A stretch of 64,000 nucleotides of DNA from Branchiostoma floridae (Eukaryota; Chordata; Leptocardii; Amphioxiformes; Branchiostomatidae), in the NCBI RefSeq assembly GCF_000003815.2, contig NC_049990.1, positions 9,370,222 through 9,434,221 of the forward strand. The letters are read 5' to 3'. Under the pieces are notes generated by a model that saw nothing but the letters and a program-made list of their open reading frames with translations, was not told where the DNA came from and ran no database searches. The translations under genes were made by a program, and so were the position numbers. Shown in pieces: positions 25,455 to 37,685 of this stretch. Numbering within the stretch: the stretch's first letter is position 1; each line of letters opens with the position of its first letter.

Positions 25455-26795
25455 ATGTCGACTGGGTTTCACCTGTTCCTGGCGGTTGCCGCCATCTTGT
25501 CTCAACATGTTCAATCTGCCGACATCCTCGTGGCGACAGTTACCTACGCCAGCCCCTGGATGGACGTGGCGAAGATTGCCGAAGCCTTGGCCTCCCGAGG
25601 GCACGTCGTCACCGTGTTGGCCCATGCTAGTCAGAAGAGCGACCTGATGCGGAAATGGCCGACCTTGCGGTACGAAACATTCGGAGATCCCGAAAAGCCA
25701 CCGTCAGTGAAAGAATTCGCAAAATCGGTGCCTCAAAAGTTGGTAGGTATTTAGAGATGAGAAATCTAAAACCTTTAAAAGAAACATGGTGAAGGTAAAT
25801 ATAGCCCCATAGCCTTCTTGAGGCCATAGGGTCATGCTTATACTTCGTTACTCGTTGTGTCAAACATTTACATCCAATCGCAAGTTCTAGTGAAAAGAAT
25901 TAGGTGATTGATGCAAGGAGGTTCTATTAATCTTCAACAGAATTTGGTCACTGAGCGAACCCAAAATGCGTTCTCATAGAATAGGATACATACAAATGTT
26001 AGGATTGAAATGAACTCAGTGAGCTAACATCAAATACATTAATAAAAGAAACCGTAGCAAATGCTGAGCAACATTCTTTTATTTGCTTTATTAGAAGAAA
26101 GGCAATGGTTGTGGCATTACACTCAAGTTAGTAACTTATTCTAACAGTGTCCCATACAAAGTAAACATAACAAAATGAACTGAAAAATCATAATGTCCAA
26201 TAGTAACGTATGAACAAATTTAGTGACGTAAATCAAACTATCTATTCTTCTCTCTTGTCGGATCTTGTCGCAGACCTCCAGGCTTCAAATCGTTTGGCTC
26301 CTGATATCATACAATTTTCTTATGTTTGTAATGCCCGTTACAGGCATTTTCTTCATCTGGGATGTTGGGACTCCTAAAGTTTGGCAGCACTTTGAGTTCT
26401 GCACTGCTGGACCTTGGTGAAGAGATGCTGAGTGACAATCAACTGCTGACGAAACTGAAGAACAGCCACTATGACGTTGTCCTGACGTATGCTGGTCCCT
26501 CATGCGGGCCCCTGGTGGCGCAGTACTTGGACCTGCCCCTAGTCTGCACGATGAGGTCTCTTCCTACTGGACTAGGTGTGTTCATATTCATATACCACAG
26601 GCCTACCAACACAATCTATATTTCTCTGCTTTATAGAAGGAAGAAGTATGTCCGCCAGTTTTTCCGTTTCTACCTTAGCATTGGGCAGCTACAGGTGTTT
26701 ACCAATCTGCTTGGTTTCTCTATTTAAGCTGAAGGCCATCTCCGCAAGATGTTTTCTCACTCTAACTTTCCATACCACACAAACACATACTGTCA

Positions 26796-26846
<51 letters not shown>

Positions 26847-29383
26847 AGGACATACCATTACATCTTTGCTCTGTGTTCACAATCAACTGACATAGTGGTT
26901 TCTACGTATACCTGTTCTCACAATGACTTCACTATTTGCTGCCCTTTATGCCACACAATGTTTCATGGACATCTCTGTTGGGATATATTTCAATTTTTCT
27001 GCTAAACTGCAGACACACATTCCATCACAATAAAATATAAAGTTATATTTCCTAGTGCATATGTCTTTTGATCCTATGTTTCAGATATCCGAGCCACTGG
27101 TGTTCCCAATCCTCTTGCTTACGTGCCAACAGTGGGGTCGGAGTTGTCAGATCGGATGACATTCTTACAGAGAGTGAAGAACGTGTTGGTTTACTTCGCA
27201 TTTTCTACTATGGGACAGCTGGTGTTCGAGAAAAGTTACGACGATATCGCAAAAAGGTTTGTGAATAAGTTGCAGTTATATGGCAATTTCAATTGCTCTT
27301 GAATATAAATTTCTCTTTCTGTCGGTTCTGTTACATTTAATCAATGCTTATCAGTTTCATAAACCTTCATGTTTTTCGGCATGCTACAAATAAGTGCAAT
27401 GCTACCACTAGAACTTCATCGATCAGTTAATAAAATTTCATTCCTAAGCACCGTTATGATAGAAAGAATACAGAAAAGTCTGTTTAGCTTGTGAACATTA
27501 TATGAAGACGAAAATCAAACAAATGTTGAGTTGTTACTTATTCTATGTATTCTATGTGAGAGCCCATTGACGTATTCGTACGTGCACTTGTGGCAATATC
27601 AAAGGACAGTTACTTGCTATGTGGGCTTTCAACTTGCATTCAAATCTAAATACATTTGTCTCTGTTTCAATATTCAAACTGTTACATTTGACAGCTGCTC
27701 ACCATGTTCATTAAATTTTATATTATCAGGATGTGAGTTTAGCGCAATCAGCAAAATGTAGTTAATGCAACGGTACTTCTAGATCAATGTTGGTTAGAAC
27801 TTTATGCCTCTGATATGAGATGACGATGAGTCTGTGTCTCATCTCTGGACATACATGTAAATGTGCCACCAACAGAACGATTGGGGACAAGTTCACCATG
27901 TCTGCTGCCCTGGCAAGAACCGACGTGTGGCTCTACCAATCAGATGTCATGTTCGACTTCCCTAAACCCATGATGCCAAATATGGTCAGCATAGCAGGTC
28001 ACATGGCTGAGGATGTCAAACCGCTCAGTGAGGTCAGTTCTTGAAAAATCAAATTAGTAACATTCCATAGAAAGACATACACACAAAAAACTTAGTATTC
28101 GCACATTGTTACATTATAAACTCTTGCAGCCTATTTTTATATATGGCCGTGAAGGTCGAACTTAACGTGGATGGTTCAGACGTACGCAATGTTTAACATC
28201 TCTTGTCAAGATCTGATTGGCCCAACTGGTATACTTCCATAGGAGATGGAGAAGTTTGTGCAGAGTTCTGGAGATGACGGCGTTGTGCTTGTAACTTTCG
28301 GTTCCATGGTGGCGACTATGCCCGCAGAGACAGCCGACATGCTGGCCGCTGCTTTTGCCCGTCTGCCACAGAAGGTAGTGTGGCGCTACGCTGGGACGCC
28401 ACCTCCAAGTCTGGGGCCAAACACCAAGACCATGGAGTGGGTGCCTCAAAACGACTTGCTAGGTAAATGCTGTCAACGCGCTGCAAATAATACTAGTTAT
28501 GTGGAACTATTGCATTTGTTCGAAACTAGGATACACAAGAAAGGTGTCTAAGTCTGTCCTTCTGTTATAGTTTTGGCGAAGGTTGACTGAAAGCATTTAC
28601 CATATCGTCTTACAAAGGTACAGGTCGATACATCCAGTACTTTGACAGTGTTTTGTCAAAACTTGAAAAAATATTTCATACCTGCAGCTCATCCCAAGAC
28701 AAAGGCGTTTGTATCACATTGTGGATACAATGGAGTAGCAGAGGCTATGTACCACGGGGTGCCCCTGGTCGGCATGCCTCTGTTCGCCGAACAATTCGAT
28801 AACATTGCCCGGATGGTGGCCCGTGGGATGGCGGTGTCATTGGACATCCACACGGTGACGTCAGAGGAGGTTTCCCAGGCCATCACATCTGTTATTTCGG
28901 ATCCTAGGTAAGTGTGATGTGGAGTAATTGTTAGCGTTTAAATATCTCACCAATCTCTTTTCCTTTCATCGTTGGGTGGAACATCATTATTCTGAAGCAA
29001 ATTTTTAGTCACCAGCTGTCGGTGCATGTAAGAATGTGGGCATGTTGTGGGTATGTAATGTAATGGACTAAAATTTTACTGTTCCTTTTTTTCTCAGCTA
29101 CAAGGAGAAGACCAATCTGATCTCCACGCATCTTCGTGACCAACCACAGTCACCCATGGAGCGGGCAGTATGGTGGATAGAACACGTCATCAAACATGGC
29201 GGCCTCCCCCATCTCAGGTCGAGGGCACCCGAACTCCCATTCTACCAGTACTACCTGCTAGACGTTATTGCCCTGATTGTTGCAGTTATATCTGCTGTAT
29301 TGTTGTCTTGTTGGAAGTGCTGTTCGTTTGCATGTGGCATGTGCAACAGGGGTATGACTACCACCAAGCTGAAACGTAATTGA
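25455..29383 (+). CDS. UDP-glycosyltransferase UGT-4, seven coding exons
   Basis: Exons are 25455-25742, 26344-26575, 27085-27256, 27876-28032, 28243-28462, 28688-28907 and 29098-29383. Pro34 is at the His position, Tyr145 at the Asp position, and the sugar motif is Glu-Gln. Exon 1 ends QKL, not QKM, and exon 2 ends TGL, not TGQ, as in UGT-5 and UGT-9. Intron 1 matches UGT-6 apart from that gene's 1.39-kb insertion; exons 5-6 and introns 4-6 match UGT-2. The tail is KLKRN. Confidence 0.94.
26798..26844. repeat. CA microsatellite, UGT-4 intron 2
   Basis: A pure CA run at the conserved intron 2 position. Confidence 0.95.
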
Positions 29384-29931
29384 CTGTCATCAAGAAAAAC
29401 ATAACGTATCGATAACAATAGATTAACGATGAATACAGAGGCATCTCGAAAATGAATATGCGGTTTTAAATGCTATGCCAAGTAAACTTATTCATGTTGT
29501 CAAGCTGTGCACGTTATCTATGATCAGTGTACGTCTTCGGCAAAACATTGCCTTCATTATAAAATCCAAGCGGTCAGGTAGGTTGAACAAATAGCCAAAT
29601 ACACAGAATCTCGTATGCAGAACAAATAAATTAATTTTTGTTCTTTCATGCATTCTTCATTGACCTAGGAATCGACATTATTATTCTATTACAATAGTAT
29701 ATATTTCCGATATCTATGTCTAAATCTACAGGATATATTTGCTTAATTAAAGCATCGTTGAAAATATGTTTCTTTTGAAACGGCCGAAAAATGGTGCGTG
29801 CTAGGATGGCAACCATATAATCAAAGGAACATGACATCAGTCTTTAGAACTAGAAACGCTATGTACGAGTACAGCGCATGCACGTTTCTCTCTCCTGTCG
29901 AGATTTGCAATTTTGTTCTACGTCAGCCAGA
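29384..29931. other. UGT-4 3'UTR and flank
   Basis: Shared flank, more diverged than those of UGT-2, 5 and 6. No gene is seen. Confidence 0.5.
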
Positions 29932-30048
29932 ACGCGTGCTGTCGGGCATTGACCTTTGACACAACACTACTTGTATGACATGGCCGACTCCTGAGCTCAT
30001 TCTGAGTTGTGTCCGGATCCGGCGTCTGTTGCTAGTAAGTGAAGGACG
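29932..30048 (+). promoter_or_regulatory. Leader block of UGT-5
   Basis: Ends GGACG|GTGAGT. A DR1-like TGACCTTTGACAC is at 29950-29962, and the upstream ORF is ATGGCCGACTCCTGA. The usual leader acceptor in front of the coding exon is broken (TTTTCAC near 31284), so splicing may use the AG at about 31296-31297. Confidence 0.5.
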
Positions 30049-31336
30049 GTGAGTTTTCCAGAGATTCTTCTACATGCTATCAGCAGGTGCGTGGGATTAC
30101 ATGTTGTCACATGCGACTTAGAGGAATGATTCAAAGCATAAAGAGGAGCAATCGGTGGTGAAGTGTTCACAGGCCATGTTTTTACTGCTCGGGACGGGGG
30201 GGGGAGGGTTTAGGCACTTCAAAAATTATTCTAAAATCCTCAGCACTATCTGGAGTACAGTATTGTTAGTTTTTATACGCTTTTACCGGTTGCTACGCAG
30301 TTGGAAGTGGACAAGTAAGTCTAACAAGACTGGGCACCAGGGTACAAAAGTGTGCATCTCTGTTTGATCAATCTCCCTTGGTTTGCTTCAGTTACTGTGA
30401 CTTATTAACCTCCTTGGGGTGCATTGTGTGTCTGAATTGAATACGACCGCTTTTTTTTTTTTTTGCTGTTACGTTCTGTTTTCCGAAGACTGCTTTTTCT
30501 GGTGGCACCTGTTTCTCAACAACATCGAACTCCTTTGAGAAATAAACTAGTTAGCACGTAATTAGACCATTCCACAATAGTGTTTTGAGGTACACGGTCG
30601 TAAGTTGATGTGTTACACTGAAGGGTGGTTATAGTGACAATGTAAATGCAAACAAGAGCCCCACTGTTGACTTTTGGGATTGGCCTTTGCCCACCGCAAA
30701 CAGGTAAAGACGCCTTCAGAACATATGTGACATTATGTCATGGAGGAGATTGCAATATGGCAGAGTCATCCATTCTGCGGGCAAGGATCCCGGTCGACAG
30801 AGACCCCGATCAAGATACTAGAATATGCATATCATATGTTAGGTTGGTCTCGCATTTGAGTCCTGAGTTTCGAGTCATTGATCTCAAATAACACAAATCG
30901 AAGTTGAAGTCTTTCAATTTCATGCAAGTGAATATCTAGAAACTTACTGTCACAGATTTCGACGGCTCCACCGACAGAACAATCACAGAATCCGTGGCGA
31001 TTTTAGCGGATTGTTATCTCTATCCTGATATATCATATTTCAAAAACAAAGAGCTTAAAGGTGTCCATTTTACAAACACAATGTGTAACGGCTTGGGCAT
31101 ACATATATGGTACCATGACATGCATGGTAGCAACGTTGCTTTATCCAATTCAATACACATGTAGTTTAGGTAAATGAAAGCTTCTTTTCATTTCAGTTAG
31201 AAAGCATAGATGTATGTTGTTCCTCGTTGACTTGTGCCAAGATTAAAGAATTCTCCGTTATAATCGTTCTTACTTTTATTTTCACATCCCGACACAGAAA
31301 ACTCCACTATTTCTACTGCTGGTGATGAGTACTAGT

Positions 31337-32467
31337 ATGTCGGCTGGTTTCCACCTGCTCCTGGCGGTTGTCGCCATCTTGTCTCAACATGTCCAAGCTG
31401 CCGACATCCTCGTGGCGACAGTGACCTACGCCAGTCCCTGGTTGGACGTGGCGAAGATTGCCGAAGTCTTGGCCTCCCGAGGGCACGTCGTCACCGTGCT
31501 GGCCCATGCTAGTCAGAAGAGCGACCTGATGCGGAAATGGCCGACCTTGAAGTACGAAACATTCGGAGATCCCCAAAAGCCACCGTCGATTAAGGAAGTT
31601 GCAAAAACTGTGCCTCAAAAGATGGTGGGTATTTAGAGGGTAATGTGGCACTGCACTCAAGTTAATAATATCAGTTTGCCATACAAAGCTAACGGAAAAA
31701 AAGCGAATAATGATAATATTGAATAGTAACATATATGACGTAAATTAAATGGTATTCATTCTTCACTCTTAAGCTTGGAGCAAAACTTTGGGATTCATTC
31801 CACAAATCGCCTGGCTCCCTATACGGTAGAAGCCGCTTCATCGCACGGCCTATTTGCCAGTGAATTTCGTGCAAGTATCCGGCTGGTGCTATAATGCGAA
31901 GCTATCCAGCTTGACCGCACCGGTTTGGGATTTGGGGATTTTGTGCAGTTAACAGAAGTGTGCGTTAATCCGTTGTGCAATCAACTGGCTTCTACTGTAT
32001 CATACAATTTTCTTGTGTCTTTGTAACGCCCGTTACAGGCATTTTCTTCATCTGGGATGTTGGGCCTCCTAAAGTTTGCCAGTATTTTGAGTTCTGCACT
32101 GCTGGACCTTAATCAAGAGATGCTGAGTGACAATCAACTACTAACGAAACTGAAGAACATTCACTATGACGTTGTCCTGACGTACGCTGGTCCCTCATAC
32201 GGACCCCTGGTGGCACAGTTCTTGGACCTGCCCCTAGTCTGCACGATGAGGTCTCTTCCTACTGGACTAGGTGTGTTCATATTCATATACTACAGGCCTA
32301 CCAACACAATCTATATTTCTCTGATTTATAGAAGGAAGAATTATGTCGGCCAGTTCTTCCGTTTCTACCGGAGCACAGAAACATACCAGTCTGCTTGGTC
32401 CATTGCCCAGACTTTTGCTTTCTTCATTTCAGCTGAAGGCCATCTTAGCAAGATGGTTTCTCACTTT

Positions 32468-32512
<45 letters not shown>

Positions 32513-35099
32513 GCAGAGACAGATAGGACATACCCTGGCATATTTGCTCTGTGTTCCTTGACAATCAGCTGCCGCATAGTGGTTTTGACCTGTTCTCACG
32601 TGGACTCCTATTTGCTGCCCTGTATGCCACACAATGAATCAGGGACATCTCTGTTGGGATGTATTTGAATTATTCTGCTAAACTGCAGACACATATAACA
32701 TCATTCTAGAATATAAAGTTATATTTCCTAATGCATATGTCTTTTGATCCTATGTTTCAGACGTCCGAGCCACCGGTGTTCCCAATCCCCTCGCTTACGT
32801 GCCAACCGTGGGGTCGGGGTTGTCAGATAGGATGACGTTTTTACAGAGAGTGAAGAACGTGCTGGTTTACTTCGCAGCTTCTACAATGGGACAGTTGGTC
32901 TTCGAAAGAAGTTACGACGATATCGCAAAAAGGTTTGTGAATAAGTTTGTGGGTTTTCTAATTGCTTTTGCATAAATTTCTTTTCAGTAGTACTTCTACA
33001 TTTGACCAATGCTTATCAGTTTTATAAACCTTCATGTTTTTTGGCATGCTCCAAATGAGTGCAATGCCACCACCAGAACTTTAGTGAATGCAATTTTATT
33101 CTTAATCACCGTTCTAATTATATGAAGACGAAAGTTAAACAAAGTTAAATTTTTACTTATTCTATGTGAGAGCCCATTTCCGTAATCGTTCATGCACTCA
33201 TGGCAAGATTAAAGGACGGTTCCTTACGATGTGGGCTTTCAACTTGACTTCAAATTTGTTTCAATATTCAAGCTGTTACGTTTTGCATTAATGCTCACCA
33301 TGCCCATTAAATTTGTTGTTATCAGGATGTAAGTGTGGCGCAATAAGCAAAATTGTAGATAATTAAACGGTACTTCTAGATCGATGTTGGTTAGAACTAA
33401 CGTCATGCCTCTGGTGTGAGATGACTGGATGAGTCTGTGTCTCCTCTCTGGACATACATGTCAATGTGCAAAATGGCACTCAACAATATCATTTTCTTAC
33501 CACCAACAGAACTATTGGCGACAACTTCACCATGTCTGCTGGCCTGGCAAGAACCGACGTGTGGCTCTACCAATCAGATCTCATGTTCGACTTCCCTAAA
33601 CCCATGATGCCAAATATGGTCAACATAGCAGGTCACATGGCTGAGGATGTCAACCCGCTCAGTGAGGTCAGTTCTTCAAAAATCAAAGGAGTAGCATTCC
33701 ATAGAAAGACGTACACAAAAGCACATTATTACATCATTAACTTTCACAGCCTACTTTTACATATGGCCATGAAGGTCTAAATTAACGCAGATGGTTCAGA
33801 CGTACGTAATGTTTAACATCTCTTGTCTAGATCTGATTGGCCTAACTGGTATAATTCCATAGGAGCTGGAGAAGTTTGTGCAGAGTTCTGGAGATGACGG
33901 TGTTGTGCTTGTGACCTTCGGCTCCATGATAGCAGCTATGCCTTCAGAGCTAGCCGACATGCTGGCCGCTGCTTTTGCCCGTCTGCCACAGAAGGTTGTG
34001 TGGCGCTACGCTGGGACGCCACCTCCAAGTCTGGGGCCCAACACCAGGACCATGGACTGGGTGCCTCAAAACAACTTGCTAGGTAAATGCTACGCGTGGC
34101 AAATTATACCCCTCTGCCGGCTAATTCCTTCCCCAGCTTATGTTACTTTCTTATGCCACGGAGGAATCTGCTTGGAGATTAGGTAAATGCCATCAATGCG
34201 CTGCGAATAATACTAGTAATATCTAACTATTGCATCTAGGATAAACAACAGACATACTAGTATCTTAGTTTTTCCTGTGTTTGATCCCTTGGTGAAGGTT
34301 GATCATGAAGGCCTTTAGTATAGCACGTCTTTCAGCTGTTCAATGCATCCAGTACTTTAACACTGTTTTGTCTAAGTATAGGAATTGAGCCAATCTTTCA
34401 TACCTACAGCTCATCCCAAGACAAAGGCGTTTGTATCACATTGTGGTTACAACGGAGTAGCGGAGGCCATGTACCACGGGGTGCCCCTGGTCGGCATGCC
34501 TCTCATGAGTGATGCCCATGATAACATCGCTAGGATGGTGGCCCGTGGGATGGCGGTGTCATTGAACATCCACACGGTGACGTCAGAGGAGGTGGCCCAG
34601 GCCATCACATCTGTTATTTCGGATGCTAGGTAAGTGTGAGGTGGAGTAACTGCAAGAAATACCTCCCTCAATTCCTGTCTCTTTCCCTCTCATCTTTCGG
34701 AGAAACATCTTTATTGTAAAGAAAATTTTAGCTACCAGCTGTAGATGCATGTAGGCATGTGGGCATGTTGTGGGTATGTAACGTCATGGACTAAAATTTT
34801 ACTTTTTCCTCAGCTACAAAGAGAAGGCCAATCAGATCTCCACGCATCTTCGTGACCAACCACAGTCACCCATGGAGCGGGCAGTATGGTGGATAGAACA
34901 CGTCATCAAACATGGCGGCCTCCCCCATCTCAGGTCGAGGGCACCCGAACTCCCCTTCTACCAGTACTACCTGTTAGACGTTATTGCCCTGATTGTTGCA
35001 GTTATATCTGCTGTATTGTTGTCTTGTTGGAAGTGCTGTTCGTTTGCATGTCGCATGTGCAAAAGGAGTATGACTACCACCAAGCTGAAAATTAATTGA
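31337..35099 (+). CDS. UDP-glycosyltransferase UGT-5, seven coding exons
   Basis: Exons are 31337-31624, 32039-32270, 32761-32932, 33510-33666, 33863-34082, 34410-34629 and 34814-35099. Another in-frame ATG at 31325 would add four residues (MSTS), because the CTG of sister genes is ATG here; 31337 matches the family. Pro34, Tyr145 and Asp-Ala occupy the catalytic and sugar positions. The signature begins WVPQNNLLG, with Asn for the usual Asp, and exon 6 ends in SDA, not SDP. A 100-bp insertion sits directly against the exon 5 donor. Exon 7 and the 3' flank match UGT-2 and UGT-6. Confidence 0.93.
31822..31999. mobile_element. 178-bp MITE, second copy, UGT-5 intron 1
   Basis: Begins TACGGTAGAAGCC and ends GGCTTCTACTGTA. 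The interior (CACCGGTTTGGGATTT and flanks) matches the copy at 471-654. It lies just upstream of exon 2. Confidence 0.75.
32469..32511. repeat. CA microsatellite, UGT-5 intron 2
   Basis: A pure CA run at the conserved intron 2 position. Confidence 0.95.
34091..34190. mobile_element. 100-bp insertion duplicating the exon 5 splice donor of UGT-5
   Basis: TAGGTAAATGC occurs at 34080-34090 and again at 34180-34190, flanking 89 bp absent from sister genes. The target duplication spans the splice donor, so two identical donors exist. Use of the second would add 100 nt and shift the frame. The insert has a short inverted pair (CGTGGCA, TGCCACG). Class unknown. Confidence 0.7.
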
Positions 35100-35714
35100 C
35101 TGTCGTCGCAAGGCATATTTGTACGGACAACAGTAGATGAACAATGAATACAGAGGCGTCCTGTAAAAAGAATTTTTAAATGCTATGTCAAACAAAATTG
35201 TTCAAGTTGTAAAGCTGTCAATGTTATCTTTGATCGGTGCACGTTTTCGGCAAAAAAGTTGCCTTCATTATGGAATCAAAGTGGTAAGGGAGGTTGAACA
35301 AATAGCCAAACACACAGAGTCTGGTATACAGAACAAATAAATCCTTCATTTTTTTGTTCTTTCATATCTTCTTCATTGACCTTGTAATTGACGTCATTAT
35401 TATATTACACTAGTATATGTTTCCGATACTTATTTCTAAATCTACATGATATACATTTTGTGGCTGCTTTGTACAATTTACAGCATGGTTGAAAATATTT
35501 TTTACTTTGAAACATATGAAAATTGATGCGCGCGCGGATGTCAAACATATATCATCAAAGCAACATGGCCCAATCAGTCTTAAGAACTAGGAACTCTATG
35601 TGCAGCGCAATTTTCACTGTTCTTTAATTTGAGAGCTGCAATTTTGTTCAACTTTAATTTTGACCGATCGGTGGTAGCAGGGTGCCACGTCACTCATCCA
35701 GTGATTGCCCAACA
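35100..35714. other. UGT-5 3'UTR and flank
   Basis: Matches the flanks of UGT-2 and UGT-6. AATAAA is at 35336-35341. No gene is seen. Confidence 0.55.
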
Positions 35715-35852
35715 TAGAATGCGCGCTGTCCTACTGACCTTTGACACAACACTGTAATTGTATGACATGGCCGACTACTGAGCTCAGACTTACTAGTAGT
35801 TGTCTTAGCGTCAGGACCCGGCGTCTGTGGCCAGCTCAGTGCACGAAGGACG
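35715..35852 (+). promoter_or_regulatory. Leader block of UGT-6
   Basis: Ends GGACG|GTGAGT and would splice to 37635. A DR1-like TGACCTTTGACAC is at 35735-35747; the upstream ORF is ATGGCCGACTACTGA. Confidence 0.55.
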
Positions 35853-35891
35853 GTGAGTTTTCCAGATAATCTTCTGCATGCTATCAGTAGG

Positions 35892-36355
35892 GCTGACGTC
35901 AGTGTTGTCTTGCGCAGAAAGGGCAAAAAATGGGAATTAGAGTCCCTACTTAAAACCTTTGAAAATCCTTCTTTTTCCTTGGAAATTTTTGCCCAACCTT
36001 GAGTTTTTTTTTGCTAGAAGTGACAACTAGGGTCTTATCTTTCATATTTTGGTCAAAATTTCATCAGTTGACCAGTTTTGATGGCGTAGTGATAGATCTG
36101 AGTTGTTGGGTCCAGCGGATGGCTACAGGAGTGAAACTGGGTCAAAGGTGAGGTTTGTTTTCTTTGGTCAGCTGTGCTGGGTGAACGAGCCAAACAACCC
36201 TCTGTTTTCTTTGCATGTTTCTCAAGTATTCCCTTGTGACTAACTGCTGGAGAAGAATTTTTAAGATTGAACTAAAGGTAAGTTCTTTTACAAGGACTTG
36301 TTTCACTGTCTCTTATGCTAGGCTTCAATGGAAGCAAGCAACTTTAATGTCTGAC
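35892..36355. mobile_element. 464-bp insertion in UGT-6 leader intron
   Basis: CAGTAGG at 35885-35891 is repeated at 36356-36362, and the 464 bp between them are absent from the otherwise near-identical UGT-3 and UGT-7 copies. No terminal inverted repeat, coding frame or family is recognised. Confidence 0.7.
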
Positions 36356-37685
36356 CAGTAGGTAAAGGGGCGTGGGATTATATCTTGTCACACTCGATAT
36401 AGAGCAATATGATCCAAAGTATAAAGAGGAGCTATCGGTGGTGAAGTGTTCACAGACCATGTTTTCACTGCTCGGGGCGGGGTGGGGTGGTCTAAGCTAT
36501 TCTAAAACTATTGTAAATCCACAGCACTATCCAGTCTAAGCTATTCTAAAACTATTGTAAAATCCACAGCACTATCTTGAGTACAGTCTTGTTAGTTTTA
36601 ATACGCTTCCAACGATCGCTACTCAGTTGGAATCGGAGTAGTAAGTCTAACAAGACTGGGCACCAGGGTACACAGGTGTACGTCTGTTTGGTCAATTGTC
36701 TTCTCCCTTGATTTGCTTCAGTCACTGTGACTTATTAACCAAGAGATCGGGACGAGCAGGTACCCCTTCGTGTGTGTGCTATATCTTATTTGCATTTACG
36801 CACTGTCCGAAGACTACTTTTTTTTCTAGTGGCACCTGTTTCCCTTAACAACTTCGAGTTCCTTTAGGAAATGAATGTAGTGCGTAATAGAATATCAAGA
36901 TGTTTGCTACAGTAGTGCCTGTTTTGAGGTACATGATCGTAAGTTGATGTGTTACACTGAATGGTGGTCCTAATGGCAATGTAAATACAAACTGTTGACA
37001 TTTCGGACTGGCCTTTGCAACCACAAACATGTAAAGACAAAATTTACATGTATGTCAGGGTAGAGATTGCAATATGGCAGAATCGTCCATTTTGAGGGCA
37101 GTAATGCCGATCGATAAAGGCTCCGACCGATGAGGATACTAGAAGATTCATATTATATGTTTAGTTGGTCTCGCATCTGAGTCTTGAGTTTCGAGTCATT
37201 GATCTTAAATAACATAAATCGAAGTTGAAGTCTTCCATATCTAGAAATTTACAGACTTCGATCGCGATCTCTACCGACAGAATCGGCGATTCTATCAGAT
37301 TGTTATCTCTACCCTGAGTGTCCCTGACATATTGTTTAAAAAACAAAAGGCTTAACGGTCTACATTTTGAAAACACGATGCGTAACAGATTGGGCAGCAC
37401 AATGACATGCATGGTAACTTACATAGCAACGTGGTTTTATCTAGTAGAATATACACGAATTTTTAGCTCAATCAACGGTTCCTTTTTTCTATCAGTTAGA
37501 AGTGCAAATAAAAAAAAGTACGACAACGTATCTTTAACATTTATGTTGTTCCTTGTTAACATGTGCCGAGGTGGTGCAAGATGATAGATCTGTCCGTTAC
37601 AATCGTTGAATGCCCTTCTTACTTATCTTTTCAGATTCTGACACAGAAAACTTCACTATTACTACTGCTGGTGCTGAGTACTAGT

